This document shows, piece after piece, positions 21,814-34,257 of a DNA stretch of 64,000 bases. The notes under the pieces are model-generated. The model worked only from the letters and a program-made list of their open reading frames with translations, was not told the DNA's origin and did no database searches. A program made the translations under genes and the position numbers. Source of the stretch: Sesamum alatum (lineage: Eukaryota; Streptophyta; Magnoliopsida; Lamiales; Pedaliaceae). Numbering within the stretch: the first letter of the stretch is position 1; each line of letters begins with the position of its first letter. Location: assembly GCA_034509735.1 (NCBI GenBank), contig JACGWO010000012.1, positions 2,170,001 through 2,234,000 on the forward strand, written 5' to 3'.

Positions 21814-22919
21814 TATCCATGTGTAGATGAACCAAGTGGGCTTGCAAATTCGAACGCTGTAGCTCGAATAACAATCACGTGGAAATATTTTTTCTTTTTA
21901 ATTCTTAAATCAATATTTTTCTTTTTAATTCTTAAATCAATATTTTTCTTTTTACTTGACTCATAGGGTGCTTGCCTACTTATAACCTCCTTAAAACAAA
22001 TATAAGACATTTGAAAACTTATAATTGTTTTTGGAAATTATTTGACAATTTTCTTAAATTTTTTTTTATAAGATCCTAAAAAGAAGATAGTTTGGATTTT
22101 ATAAGATCTTTAAAACAAAATTAATTTTATCTAACCTTTTCTAAAATGAAATTAGACTGATATGTAATATTTATAAAAGTATTTTAAAAAGATTAGATAC
22201 AAAATATCGCAAGAAATAGTTTGTTATTTGATCTTAATGATATGTCATTTTCGATCATTTTCATAATGAAAAGAACTTATTATGTCAAACACCTTAACAT
22301 TTTATAAATGTAGAAATATCTTATAAACTTTAATATCTAATTATTTCCAGATCAAAAAAAATAATATCTAATTATTTTATGCAACTTTAGGAGTTTATTT
22401 TTCAAATAAGATCTAACATCTTTTAAATTTCTAAAATGTCTTAAAACAACTTCTAAAATGTTTAAATAAGTTTAGCCAAACACCCTCTTAAACTGACTGA
22501 GTTCGAGTTAATTTGATAAATATTTTGGATCGAACAACTAGCTATTAACTATTATAAAAAATAAACCGAGTTGAGTAATTCTCAACCCTAATCCAACATA
22601 AAATCTTGTAATTTAATATCTAAAGCGTCTTACAAATATAAAAGTATTCAAATATGACATTGGAAAAATTCAAAATATTACGTAAAAATATGTTGCAGTC
22701 AATTCATTCAAAAATCTTACATAACTTAGTCTAAGTATCTCGAACTCATTGTCTTATGATGGGAAGGATGTGTGGGTGTGGGCCCGTACTTCGCTATAAT
22801 AATTGAGAAAATGGAACATTCTGATTGTTTGTATAGGTCAAGATGTATTAAAAAAAAATATAACATTTAATTATGATTAATTGTGATGGTTAATACTAAA
22901 TAATTTTAATAAATAGTTA
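21814..22919. other. AT-rich DNA, no gene seen
   Basis: There is a direct duplication of 'tttttctttttaattcttaa' near 21890-21945. The rest is A/T-rich without coding similarity. Confidence 0.45.
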
Positions 22920-23164
22920 CTGATCACGGTTTCGCAATAATTGTCGACCGTGATTTTTACGAGAGTGACTAAAATATTTACCATGGCTAAAAATCATGAT
23001 GAATATTTTTACCACAGCTTTTAGCTGTGGCAAATAAACTTTTCGTAATGGAAAAACTAATTTTTGCATTGATTTTTATTTAATTGCAACTAATAATAAT
23101 TATTTATCGTGATTTTAGATATAATCATTAAAAATATAACAAATAGTAATTTTTTTTTCTAGTG
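22920..23164. mobile_element. CACTA-like right terminus
   Basis: In reverse complement the segment begins CACTAGAAAAAAAAATTAC, and behind it are sub-terminal repeats of the type 'agccatggtaaatattttag'. Related sub-terminal motifs appear at 20398-20490. The CACTA terminus plus sub-terminal repeats fits the CACTA (En/Spm) superfamily. A left end is not certain. Confidence 0.5.
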
Positions 23165-23216
23165 ACGTAAGATTGATCGGAGGGATGATTATTATAAGTT
23201 TAACACTGCCTACCAC

Positions 23217-23241
23217 TCATCATCATCATCATCATCATCAC
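23217..23241. repeat. (ATC)n microsatellite
   Basis: About eight tandem ATC units are visible directly. Confidence 0.9.
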
Positions 23242-23365
23242 ATATATCTAAAACTACAGCACCAAACATGGCAGAAAGTCTTGCACTACTAAATTTAGGA
23301 GAAAATACTTATTTTGAATTCTACATTGATCAGATGAGAAGTATAAACACTTAAATATAATATAC

Positions 23366-23460
23366 ACTACAAGAAACAGTTCAAATAATTACAAAAAAAA
23401 AAAAAAAAAAATTGGTACAGGAATTATCATCGAGCTTATTAACAAGTAAAATTCTCATTG
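23366..23460 (+). mobile_element. Possible CACTA-like left terminus
   Basis: CACTACAAGAAACAG is a common CACTA end in plants. It is followed by a long A run. No matching right end was found, so this may be a solo end. Confidence 0.35.
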
Positions 23461-23613
23461 CTAACCTACACTACTTAATATATTTTTTCTTTTGTAGCAT
23501 CATGCGATTGGTTGAGATCTGGTCAAATCTGATTGAAGCTAGAATTTCATGTAAAAATGAAAGGGGTTAATTGCTTTTTTTTTTTTTTTTTTACACTATT
23601 TGAAAAAAGTATT

Positions 23614-23872
23614 AGAGTAAATAATATTGACAACCCTGAGATTAAGTCTAATTACACAAATATTTATCGTCTTTTTCTAAAATTATAGGTATACCCCAGA
23701 AGGGGGGGTCCATATAGTTTATATTAGGTGGTGTACTTGTAAAACTTTCCGTTGAATTTGGGTCTACTTGTAAGTATAACTACAATCTTAAAAAATGTTG
23801 TAACTTTATAAATAGTAAGAAGTGTTTGTGTAATTAAATCTTACTTGAAGGCGTCGATATAATTCCCTTAAA
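23614..23872. mobile_element. MITE with 'TCTAATTACACAAA' arms
   Basis: The left arm ('gacaaccctgagattaag', 'tctaattacacaaa') is mirrored by the right arm ('tttgtgtaattaaatcttac', 'gaaggcgtcgatataatt'). A diverged relative with the same layout lies at 61165-61360. Confidence 0.55.
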
Positions 23873-24505
23873 ATATTAATAAATACAAAATCTACTGAAA
23901 AAATTGACAGTGCAACCTCTAAATTCTATAAGAGAAATTCATTGTCTTTCGTGTCAAGGGACTGTATCATACTTTTTATAATACTTTAGGGGATATGTTG
24001 TTCCTTGTTTTTTTTTTTTTTTTTGTGTTTTTAGGGAGATATTTGCAAATTGATATTTTTATGAGAGGGGAGGTTTAATTTAATCTAGAAAAAATAAAAA
24101 TAAACAAAGCATAAGGAAACAAGAATATTGAATTTATTATTCCCACTCGCAATTAACTGAATTTATAATTCCACATGGGACCCTGGCTTCGTGTGTGTGT
24201 TTGTGTGTGAATGCAAAAAGAGTTTGAGATTAAATTCTCTTCTTATCTTTTTTGGAATTCTTTTTGGGAATTTATGTTATTAGAGGTCAAAGTTGGAAAT
24301 ATATTAACTCTAACACTTCCCCGGGAATGAAAAAAACCCGATCTACTTTCATTTGGTATTTTGGCCTAAATTCTTTAGACGATGCGTAATGCTAATGCAT
24401 GCAAAACGAATTAAATTGTTGAAACTTTAATTCTCTTGTTTGGTTATGCAACTCCGGTTGTTCGTTGCTCATAAATTCATGCATATTTGGATAATTATTT
24501 TTTCG
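23873..24505. other. Intergenic DNA, no gene seen
   Basis: It contains long T runs near 24010 and a GT-rich tract near 24190. No coding or terminal repeats are recognised. Confidence 0.45.
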
Positions 24506-24937
24506 TGTTCTAGACAAGTGAGAAGGAAAGAATTGAGAAGATAGGTAGAAGAGGTTGCCAAAGAAAGAAAAATAACCAAATGCATTGATTGTTGAGTCTT
24601 TTGCTTTCAACTAACTGAAAGAGAAACAAATTAACAAACAAAGAATTAAATGCAACAAAAGACGAAACAGAATTCAGTGTAGCTTGGGGAAGTGCTGCCA
24701 TGGAAGTGAGCACACAACCACCCTTGAACTTTGACCCTCGGATCAATTGGATCTATGCTACTGGATGTAGTGTGGCTCCTTTGTGAAACGAGGCCATCTT
24801 CATTAAAATTGATTGGGCCCCCTTTCCTTAAAAACATGTGGTTCGAGTTATTATTTGAGCCATCCATCTAATGGTCCTGATAGTTCGTGATCGTATGGTG
24901 GAGAGATTGTCTTCTTCCCCCAGCTAAGACTGCATCA
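24506..24937 (-). repeat. 3' LTR of the antisense gypsy element
   Basis: The plus strand runs TGTTCTAGAC to CTGCATCA. It matches the 5' LTR along most of its length, for example 'gaggttgccaaagaaagaaa' and 'agtgctgccatggaagtgag' in both. The inner border (24938-24960) is purine-rich on the minus strand, as expected for a polypurine tract. Confidence 0.85.
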
Positions 24938-24985
24938 TTTCCTACTTATTTTTGAGACCTTTGTCCTCGAGGGTCCTGAATGAAC

Positions 24986-25880
24986 TCAGGGAACTGGGGG
25001 CGATGCTGTAGTAATCTTCCTAGGTCGCCTCAACTGGAGAATAATTCTCACATTGGACAAGAATTTGAGGGATAACTTCGGCCTCCGAACTAAGATGGCA
25101 GTTGGGTAAACCTTGCAAATACCAAAACGACTGAAAGTGGGAAGTATAGGTGAGGGTGTGTGGCTGTGACCAATCTGTGTTTTATTTTTTCGTTTTTTGG
25201 AGAAGTGAAACATGGAAAATTGGTTGTATATTTGCATTGGCTGGCAATTTAAATTCCTTCGCACTTGTATAGAACTATATTTATATGGTTGCAGCCTCAA
25301 GTCGACGAAGTCCCCAACCAAAGGGATCTTTTTACTCCTGCGCTTATCTGCATACACTTTCATCCAATTTTGAGCTTCTTGCAGATTAGTTTGAAGGACC
25401 TTTATTATATCAGAAGGAATGTAAGGGTCAATGAACAATGGCGTATGGGAGTAACCATATAAAGCTTGGAAGTGTGTTTGCTTAAGCCTAGTGTGAAAGT
25501 TGGTATTGTACCAATTATAACCATTTGAAACATTGTTTGGGTCGGGATGACACATATAATGCAGATAATTCATCAAACACTGATTTACATGCTCAGTTTG
25601 GCCATCAGATTGAGAGTGATATGCTCTTGAGAGCTAAAATTGGTTCCTAATCCCTTGAAGAGCTCCTGCCAAAATTGACTTGGGAACACCTTATCCCGAT
25701 CTCTAACAATGTTAACTGGAAGCCCATCAGTCTATAAACACGATCTATGAAAATTTGTGCAACGCTTTCAACAGTAAATGGGTGATATAGAGCAATAAAG
25801 TGAACACACTTGGTTAACCTATCAACCACAACTAATATTGAGTCCTTGCTTTCATACTTAGGTAGACCCTCAAAACCCAT
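24986..25880 (-). pseudogene. Gypsy integrase remnant
   Basis: The core start is at 25880-25647 ('KDSILVVVDRLTKCVHFIAL', 'AQIFIDRVYRLMG'). The core end and C-terminal domain follow at 25576-24986 ('WYNTNFHTRL', 'FQALYGYSHTP', 'VGDFVDLRLQPYK'). The two parts are in different frames. 'SDRD' and 'HPQTDGQ' type catalytic motifs are not preserved between them. Confidence 0.85.
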
Positions 25881-26508
25881 TGTGCTATCTACGCTTGGTT
25901 AGGAATATGTAGGGGCTGCAGGAGACCTAAGTAAAGGACGTGTTCCCTTATTGACCATTGGCAGACATCACAAGTCCTTACTCATTCCATCACACCATTT
26001 TTCAATTTAAGCTAATGGAACATACTTCTCACCCTCTTATAGTTCCCATTGATCCCTAAATGACCCCCCTAAAGAAGAATCATGCATTACTTTGATAATT
26101 TTCTGCCTCAAAACAGTATTGGTACCAGTACAGATCTTGTAATCCCTCTTCAAAACCCCAGCCTGTAAGGAGTAACTAGGGTGAGCATCCAACTAAATTG
26201 TCTTAGCATGTAGAATATGTTGCAATTCAGGGTCTTTGTCATAGATCCTTTGCATTTCAGTAACCCAATTAGGTATAACCAAAGTTGTAGTAGTGCACTC
26301 ACCATGGTCCCTTCTAGATAAAGCATCTGTAGCCTTGTTTCACTCCATTTTTTATACTGAACCTCATTGTAGAGGCGAAAAAGCTTTGAGATCCACTTTT
26401 GTTGAAGCATACTTTCTATATTTTGCTCTAAGATATGCTGCAGACTTTGTTGATAAGTTTTTATTATGAAATGGTTCACCAAAAACTAGTGTTTCCACCT
26501 TGAAATGG

Positions 26509-27290
26509 TCATGAGAATGGCCAAGAACTCCTCGTACACAGAAAGGCCCTGATTCTTAATGCTTGGGCCTTGTTGAGATATGCAATAGTCATTCTCTCTT
26601 GCATGATGACTTCCCCAATTCCCTTATCACATGCATCAGTTTCAAGCACAAATGGTCTAGTTATGTCACGTATGGCAAGAACTGGAGCTGAAATGATAGC
26701 AGATTTGAGTTTTTCAAAGGCAGTGGTGGTTGCTGCAGTCCAGAGGAACTTATCCTTCCTGAGTAATTCAGTCAAGTGCTTGTTGATAAGGCCATAATTC
26801 CTGACGAACTTTCTATAATAACCAGTGAAACCCAGAAATCCTCTCAACCCTTTAATGTCCTTATGGATAGGCCATGATTTCATGCATATGAGGGTTGGTA
26901 GCAACCTTCTCTACTTTGATGATATGTCTAGATACTCAATTACGGTCCTACTAAAGTTGCACTTACTCTTCTATGCATATAATTGACTCTGTCTCAACAA
27001 TTCAAGGGTGGTGTGTAAATGATATAAATGCTCCTGCCAAGTCTTGTTGTAAATTAAGATGTTATAAAAAAGAACCAATATAAATTTTCTCAAGTATGGT
27101 GCAAAAAACATATTCATCAAGGACTGGATGTAAAGCCCAAAAGGTATCACTAGGAACTCATAGTGGTCTTGGTGGGTGATAAAACTTGTTCTAAAGATAT
27201 TTTCAAGCTTCATCCTAATATGACAATACCTAGATCTGAGGTCTATCTTTGAGAAAAACACAAGAACCATGAAGCTCATCTAGAGATCAT
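26509..27290 (-). pseudogene. Gypsy reverse transcriptase and RNase H remnant
   Basis: The RT palm is visible at 27279-26971 ('FFSKIDLRSRYCHIRMK', 'HYEFLVIPFGL', 'QSLMNMFFAPYLRKFILVLF'). The catalytic FxDD box reads 'FYNILIY', so the two Asp are lost. The RT end and RNase H start are at 26904-26509 ('LRGFLGFTGYYRKFVRNYG', 'TRPFVLETDACDKGIG'). RNase H continues in decayed form towards 26150. Confidence 0.85.
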
Positions 27291-27744
27291 CTATGATAGG
27301 TATGGGAAAATTATGCTTCATAATTATTTGATTATGATACATGTAGTCAACACATGTCTCCAAGTCCCATCTTTCTCTTTGACAAGTAAAACAGGTGAAT
27401 CAAAAGGGCTTTATAGTGCCTAATAATTCTAGCATTGAGCATGCCTTTAACTATGGTTTCAATTTTTATTTTTTGAGCATAACTATACCTGTAGGGGGCA
27501 TCTTCTTGGGTACAACATCATATTATAGAAGAATCTAGTGTTCAATCTCTCTGTTGGGAGATAACTCCTTCGGTTCTTGAAAAAAAAACTCACTAATAGA
27601 ATCGAGTAACTCTATCAAGTCATGAGGTTGTGCAACTGTTGTTTAACTTGATGTAAGAGAGTATAAATGGCCTACAAACCCATATGTTCCTTCTTTGAGT
27701 AGCTTAACCATGGATCTAGTTAAAATCATGTGTAATTGTGGCTG

Positions 27745-28217
27745 CTACGGTGTAGTGAGAGCCTGGAGCACTACCTTCTCTCCATGCCCGTTTCCCCATT
27801 TTCTAGTAATAGTCACCCTTATAGTGTCATAGTCAAACTCCATAAGATTATGCTTCCTAAGCCAATCACCTCCCAAAACCATATTGCAGCCACCCAACCT
27901 CAGGGTTCTAACAAGATATGAGAAAGTATGTCCTTGCATCCCCAAAGAAAAACTAGGGCAATACATCTTACGCACAAATTTACTCCCATCTGCCACATTT
28001 TCATTAGATTGATGCATTCCAACTGACAGTCGAGCTTCACAACAGTGTATTTTTCTAACAAACAATGGGTATTTCTACTATCATTAAGCAAGTGAATACC
28101 TCATTTATAAGACTCATATTTTACCCTCAAGGTATTGAGTCAATGTTGCCACTGATAGCATTCTAAGACACAATCATATCCTATACTTCTAACTCCCCAC
28201 TAGTCTGTTCATCCTCC
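27745..28217 (-). pseudogene. Gypsy gag-protease border remnant
   Basis: The minus strand reads 'NMVLGGDWLRKHNLMEFDYD', matching the C-terminal part of retropepsin-like proteases of plant gypsy elements (usual form 'DMVLGVDWL'). Upstream the reading 'THCLLEKYTVV' is near the expected protease active-site region but lacks a clean DSGA motif. It continues to the solo LTR insertion point. Confidence 0.7.
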
Positions 28218-30203
28218 TGTGAGAATAGGTGACCATGAAACGAATTTGATTGGACTTATGTAACCTGTTTCTGACAATTGTGGTATAAATAAAATTGTTA
28301 TGAATAAAAGTGATGTTTAGTTTATGACATTTCGTACTTTAATTGTGTTCACTTAATTTTGTATCATTGTTCAATGCACAAGCAAAGCCCACAGACCAGA
28401 TGCGTTAATCGAAGAGGCTGGACTGCTCATAGGTTGGCAGTCATGAATCCAGCCTTTGTGGATCGGTCTGAAACCCTTCAAGTCAAGGACCTCGAGATTG
28501 GGTATCAAGGATCCGAATGATACTTGCACTAAAGATTATAGTCGTGTTTCATCGACAAGTAACGAGGGTCGTCCATGAAATATTAGTGGGTTAGTTGGCT
28601 CGGTGTCGGCTGACTGAGGTGACTCGTGGGAATCATCATATGAAAAACCTTGAGTGGGATGGTCGGTATGACTCATATTCCCGGTTCCAATAGTACGAGA
28701 TTGGTCTTTGGACTTGAGGGACTACGGCAGTCACATATACCATGCTTGTATCTTAGGTTTCGTGAAAGGCTACTGGGTCGAAAGACTTGGTTGCTATAAG
28801 CTCTATCTAGTGCAGTCAGAATGTGTAGTTGCACGGTGAGTTCCAAGAAAGAATCTGTCTCCTGTCAACGGTTGACAGTAGTATTTCACTTACACTCTGA
28901 GACTCATTCTCTATAAAAATCTGTAGCCACAATGACTGAACAGTGGGATAGGATCCCAGTGACATTTCAGTAGGTGAACGAGTGAAAGCTTAAGTCAAGG
29001 ATGGGGATCAACGTCCAAATTCCATACCTTAGACTATAGCTGTCAGATGGAAGACGGAAGGATCATACTTGTATGCATTCGGGGGTCTAAATGTTCACGC
29101 CATGATTTCACCTAGTCTCTAATGCCATGGACCGTTGCTAGACGGCCACTCATGGTGATGGGCGAATTTCGATCATGGAATAATTGGAGATTCGGCCAAA
29201 TCTAGTTGAAGATGAACCTAAAGAGTCACACACAATTCACTACAAGTGAAGGAATTAATTTGAAATTAATTATGGGAGATGGGACAATTTAATTAGATTA
29301 AGTTGGTCCTCTTTTGGAGCATCAAGCCTTTGAGAATTAATTGGATTAACTATGCTTGATTCATAAATTAAATTTATAAAATTAGGGGATGGGCTATTTC
29401 CCTTTTTAATTAGATAAAGAGGTGAAAATATTTATTTGGGCTTAAGTATTTATTAGATCTATACTAGAAGCCCATTAGGACTTTTGGACTACTTAAATAA
29501 GATTTAAAGGTCCACCCCATAAAGCCCATCAAAGATAGATGGACGAGATTTAATCTAGGGGCTAGATGAGATGAAGGGTTAGGATTAAATTTGACTTAAT
29601 CAAAGACTTGGTTAACTAGGATTTGACCTAGTCAAATCCTAATCAAAGTGTGTCTCTTGTTGTAGAGATTGAGTAAGAGTAGGAATACTACTCTATATAA
29701 ACTCAAAACACACACACCACACACAACTACTCTCATCTCACTCAACCCCCCCCTCTCGGCCACCTCCTCCCCTCTCTTCACCTCCAAAAGCCCTTCTTGT
29801 TTTCTTGTCTTTGATACAAGGAAAATTATGAACAATCGACCACGTTAAGTAATAGCATTTGGTCGATTGTTTTTTCCCTTTCTTTGATATCTTGCTAGCA
29901 CGAGGTTATCAAGATTACGATGAATTGCGTGGACGATTTGGAGGATCTCTATGTTGGGATCTAAGTGGCAAATCTGGGAATAACGCACTTTTTACGTGTT
30001 CATTTCTTCATTCAACCCTATGGCCTCCATGAATCTTGCATGTTTCCTTTTATTCATGAGATACACCAAATGCCCGGGAGAATCAAGGGAACACCCCTTG
30101 ATCGGTTTTATATTCCGTTATTGTTATGCATGTTTACATTTTTGTTATGTTAAAATGCCCCCGCGCTTTCGCACGCGCCCTCTCCCAGGTCGATCTGCTT
30201 ACA
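28218..30203 (+). mobile_element. Solo LTR (2-kb family), copy 1, with exact target duplication
   Basis: It begins TGTGAGAATAGG and ends GATCTGCTTACA. CCTCC flanks it at 28213-28217 and 30204-30208. It is collinear with the LTRs at 57919-60028 and 61379-63615 (shared 'cccacagacca', 'tattagtgggttagttg' and the terminal 'ctttcgca' GC box). No internal element sequence follows, so this is the scar of LTR-LTR recombination. It interrupts gag of the antisense gypsy element. With one CCTCC removed, gag seems to read across the scar. Confidence 0.9.
29694..29701 (+). promoter_or_regulatory. TATA box in solo LTR copy 1
   Basis: TATATAAA is followed by a CA- and CT-rich stretch ('acacacaccacacacaac'). 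Solo LTR copy 2 has a TATA box in the equivalent place, which supports this as the LTR promoter. Activity is not known. Confidence 0.6.
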
Positions 30204-30880
30204 CCTCCTCCAACACTGGAGCGATTACACCATCATCCTTTTCACTAATAATACAATATATCACATTCTCTTTCCAATTGTGGTCAGGTTTGATGGTTTC
30301 ATCACAGTTATAATATAGATTTTTGCTCAACCTTCCCATCCAAATGAACAGATGCCAGTGGAACCTTTTGTTCCTCAGGTATAGTACACACAATCTGGAG
30401 GTATCTTATGCATTTCCTTACCCACGGTCGTGGTTCCTACTATGGAGCTTCGGGAACTCAATCCTAGGAATGGAACTGTTTGACCTCTTGAACCCATGGT
30501 TCCTGACTCATTAGGGAAGTGAGACACTGCTGAGAGGGTGAACCTCTCTCATTTTAAGCCATCAAACCCTCCCCCAATACTAATTTGTTCTTATTGTAAT
30601 TCTGTAGTTGTTGGATAATATCCTGGGGTTGTTGTAGTATCATCTTTTGTCCATCAACTAGCTCAATGTATGAACTTTGCAACCCAACCTGTATGCTCAA
30701 AATATTGTCAAATTCCGATTAGATTTTCTACTCATTTGCCTGCCTCTGTGCCTTTTCTTCCATTAACAATATGTCCCGTTTTCTCTAAGCATCACCTCTT
30801 CCAACCTAATCCTCCATTTCTACTTCAATTTTTTTCATTCTTTTCTTGATTTTGAATTGAATTTTGTTGAGCTCAGGCGG
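30199..30880 (-). pseudogene. Gypsy gag remnant with a damaged zinc knuckle
   Basis: At 30393-30199 the minus strand reads 'YYNCDETIKPDHNWKE', equivalent to the gag zinc knuckle 'C-x2-C-x4-H-x4-C' but with the first and last Cys gone. Downstream 'KDDGVIAPVLEE' leads into the solo LTR insertion. The N-terminal part towards 30880 is frameshifted. Confidence 0.65.
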
Positions 30881-30886
30881 GGAAAG

Positions 30887-30903
30887 CCTTGCTCTAAATA
30901 CCA
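30887..30903 (-). other. Primer binding site of the antisense gypsy element
   Basis: The minus strand reads TGGTATTTAGAGCAAGG, seven bases inside the 5' LTR. It matches the initiator-Met tRNA primer site TGGTATCAGAGC with substitutions. Confidence 0.75.
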
Positions 30904-30910
30904 AATGTTG

Positions 30911-31364
30911 TGTTATAGACAAGTGAGACAGAAAGTATTGAGAAGAAAGGTAGAAGAGGTTGCCAAAGAAAGAAAAATAACCAAATGGAATGATGGCCGA
31001 GTCTTTTGGCTTCAACTACATATATAAAAACGCCTACTAACTGACAGAGAAACGAATTAACAAACAAAGAATTAAATGCAACATAAGAAAAACTAGAAGC
31101 AGAAGCAACTTGGGCAAGTGCTGCCATGGAAGTGAGCATGCAACCAACACCCTTAAATCTTGGTCCTTGGATCAACTAGATCTATGCCATTGGATGTAGA
31201 GTGTCCCCTTTGCGAAATGATGTTGTCTTTATTAAAAGTGTTTGGCCCCTTTTCCCTAAACGTTGCCGTTTGAGTTACTATTTGAGCCCTCCATCTGATG
31301 GTTTTAATTGTTCGTGATCATATGACAGAGAGGTTCTCTTCTTACCCCATCTAAGACTGTAACA
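30911..31364 (-). repeat. 5' LTR of the antisense gypsy element
   Basis: The plus strand runs TGTTATAGAC to GACTGTAACA, 454 bp, pairing with 24506-24937. Confidence 0.85.
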
Positions 31365-31659
31365 CTCTCTTCCCCCCCATAAAGAATGAGGAGTTCAACT
31401 AGATACAAGGAAATAAGAAGAATTCAAGAATCAAATTGATCATTATTATTTATTTTAGATCTTAAAAGTGTATAACTTATAAAAATTGAAATTAATCTAA
31501 AATTATATAAGACGCATTGAGAAAATACAAGATATTAATTAAATTAAAAAAATAAAATTTTCACTACATTTATAAATCGATATGCTTACTGGAATTTAGC
31601 AATACTATAAAATGTTGAAAGATTGATTGAGGATCTTGAGATTATAGAAGAGCTAATCT

Positions 31660-31697
<38 letters not shown>

Positions 31698-32329
31698 CAC
31701 TTTGATGCTTAAATATCTTCCTTGGATGTAAATCAAAGAAAATGAATTAAGTATGCCTCAAAACTTCAAGATGAAAGTGCTCAAAAGTGTGCAAAACTGA
31801 ATAGATATCTTAGTTACCTATGGGTCTCCTATTTATAGAAACTAGCTGAGACAATCTAAGGGTTGGTTGAGCATGATCATAATATCCTGAAATAGTAGGG
31901 CAAGTCGATTTTCATCGAAGTTGATTGGTCCAACTAGATGGCATGTTAATCACGCTCCGCACAAGTAGGAAAGGTTGTTGCCATATTAGTAGGTAATGAG
32001 TGCTTATTTAGGCGGAGTTTGTTACCTTTTCCAGCCAACTCAACTCATTATCCTAATTTTCCTATTGGTTCGACTAACCACTTGCTAACTTTCTAAGGGT
32101 TGATGTGTTCGCCTGAGGTAGACAATGGTGCTGACATTTCTGTTGAGTAGGTTGAGCCATTAGTGGATCGTTGGTGGTCCTATTCCGGTCCTAGGCCATC
32201 AGCAGTGCCAAGCAGGCTTTGAGTGCCATGTCCTCATTATTTTGCCATGAATGGTTTGGGCTTTCTGGTTAATTAAGCCTGAAAATTTCGTCGAATGTGA
32301 AAAATTGATACCCTAGATATCAGGATTCT
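31365..32329. other. Intergenic DNA with an (AT)n tract
   Basis: An (AT)n microsatellite lies at about 31661-31694. The remaining sequence is of ordinary composition, and I recognise no gene or terminal repeat. Confidence 0.45.
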
Positions 32330-32460
32330 CGAGAATTATGAATTGATTCTCCAAATAATTGTAAAATCACAATAATAAGTGATTCCTGTGATATTTATAT
32401 GATTCGATTTTCGAGAGATTTCCTATACTTTCCATTATCAATATATGTAATTCACCTATA

Positions 32461-33059
32461 AACTATAATACACGAGCACTTCGAAAAATTACTCGATGTA
32501 GTGTCGGGCACGGATACGACTCGAACACGACATAGGCATGTCCAAAAATCTAAAATAACAAAGAAAAAAAGAACATGGTGTCGGACACACCACACGTTTT
32601 GGATTTTTCTTATAATTTTAAAAAGTTTTGGATTGTCTTTTTTTTTTAAAAAAAATAAAAGAGTTTTGGGCTAAATAAAAAAGCAAAAAAAATAAAATAA
32701 TTTACTTCTCTCAAACTAAAAGTTTTGGAATGAAATTACTAAAAAATTGAGAGATGGTCATGATAATTTAACTAATTCGGATGATTAAAAAAAATTCATT
32801 GTGTACTTTTAATATAAACTAGTTACGTATATTTTTGAAGTCATGTATTTTGGCTAAAAATTTAGATATAAGACATGCTTATTTTATGATTTATCTTGAT
32901 ATTGTCATATTGCATAAATTTTACGGAAAAATGTAGAATATATATAGAAAACATATCATATATAGTCGTGTCAGTGTCCGAAACTTTTGAAATTTTTCGT
33001 GTCGCCGTGGCCGTGTCGTATCGTGTCCGTGCCGTCATATCCATGTCCATGCATCATAG
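32461..33059. mobile_element. Non-autonomous element inside the 5' LTR, with CCTATA duplication
   Basis: CCTATA occurs at 32455-32460 and 33060-33065. Comparison with the intact 3' LTR shows this 599-bp block is an insertion. Its ends are loosely inverted ('actataatacacg' and, in reverse complement, 'gctatgatgcatg'), with 'gtgtcgggcacgg' and 'cgtgtccgtgcc' repeats inside. Superfamily uncertain. Confidence 0.65.
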
Positions 33060-33139
33060 CCTATATAATTATGTGAAGATTATATCCTCAAATTAAGAGA
33101 GAATAACATAATTTAGCCCTTTGGGCATTTGTCTCGCGA

Positions 33140-33925
33140 ACGCAGGCTCAAGATGCACAGTTGGTCGAGTTGGGCCAACCCAGCCTAGGACCAACTTAAC
33201 CCAATAAAAGAACATGGGGTGGTCCGACCCAGACCTGCTTGAAACTGAGCTGGTCCTGGGCCGGTTCTAGGTATTAGTACTTAGGACCAGCCCAACCCAA
33301 TGGCCCAGGACCACTTGGTCCTGGGTTGGGCCTATGCCAGGCTTATTAAGTCATTTTTTTCTTATAATAATACATGTCATACATTTTTTATTTTATTATT
33401 TTAAGTTGACTATTCTAGTAAGTATTTTTTATACTTTTGAAACTCTAAAATCTTTTCCTCTTTATTATTTATAAAATTTTTGATATATTAATTCATTAAT
33501 ACTCTTTATTTATTTTTTTTAAAGTTTATTTTAAATCATTTTGGGATTTTTTTATTATCTCAGTTTATTAATTATTGTAAGGTTGTTAGTCAAATTATTA
33601 TTTAAGTTTATTATATAGTTTTAACTATTTTCTCTAATCATAATTTTTTGTGATTTAATTTTATTTATTTATTTCATAAGACAAGCATAAATTTATATAT
33701 TTGTTCAAAAGAACACATAAATTTCATGAACAAAAAAATAAAACTAGCACATCCGGGCTTGATTCAGGCCTCAACCGAGCTAGTCCATAGGCTGGGCTTG
33801 GGTTTAAAAATGGACCCAATTTGGAGCCCATTTAAAGGCCTAGGAGTACTCTAGGACCGGGTATGAATAGTAGTGGGCTGGTCTTGGGCCTTGGTTTTGT
33901 GAGTTGATCTGTGTTGGTCCTGTGC
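33140..33925. mobile_element. GGCCC-rich non-autonomous insertion in the 5' LTR
   Basis: Comparison with the 3' LTR shows a second block of foreign DNA here. It is rich in 'gggttggg', 'cctgggcc' and 'gcccaaccc' near both ends with an A/T interior, a style seen in nDart-like hAT MITEs. Exact ends and a target duplication are not clear. Confidence 0.5.
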
Positions 33926-33982
33926 CGAACCATGTAAATCTTCATTTTTTGCTTCTCTCTTCTCATATCTAAAACTTTGACA

Positions 33983-33997
33983 TGGTCTCAGAGCATG
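33983..33997 (+). other. Primer binding site of the copia derivative
   Basis: TGGTCTCAGAGCATG follows the LTR end CA directly and matches the initiator-Met tRNA primer site TGGTATCAGAGC with one change. Confidence 0.75.
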
Positions 33998-34257
33998 TTA
34001 CTCAACCAAGCCAAGAAAAAAAAAGAAAAAAAGAACTAGCCTGTTGAAACCCTAGTAGCACTAGACAGAGATGAAAACCTAGCGTACCTGCCGTTTGATA
34101 CCCTACCTAGCCCTATCGCCGTGCCGCTGCAACCAGTCCCCAGCGCCTACGCGCTTCTCCTGCACAGCATGGGTGGCTGCACTTACACTTGTCTTCATAA
34201 CCTCGTCTCGCTGCTTCTTAGCTTGGGCCATACAGGCGATACTGGCTCCACCGACAC

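Larger units (their letters stand above)
24506..31364 (-). mobile_element. Ty3/gypsy element, antisense, with both LTRs and a nested solo LTR
   Basis: On the minus strand the order is 5' LTR (30911-31364), primer site, gag, protease, reverse transcriptase, RNase H, integrase, polypurine tract and 3' LTR (24506-24937). Reverse transcriptase before integrase defines Ty3/gypsy. A 1986-bp solo LTR of another family interrupts gag at 28218-30203. Without it the element is about 4.9 kb, so parts are missing. Flanks TTTCG and CTCTC do not match, so the original target duplication is lost or an end is rearranged. All coding regions carry stops and frameshifts. Confidence 0.9.

Noticed and set aside
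32862..33096. Overlapping frames rich in Asp/Met/Thr on both strands
   Set aside because: They are readings of the 'gtgtccgtg' repeats of a MITE-like insertion.
33060..34020. A dicot gene with an exon near 34100 suggested by higher GC
   Set aside because: The stretch lies between LTRs after a primer site, has short frames and an 87-bp duplication, and ends at a polypurine tract.
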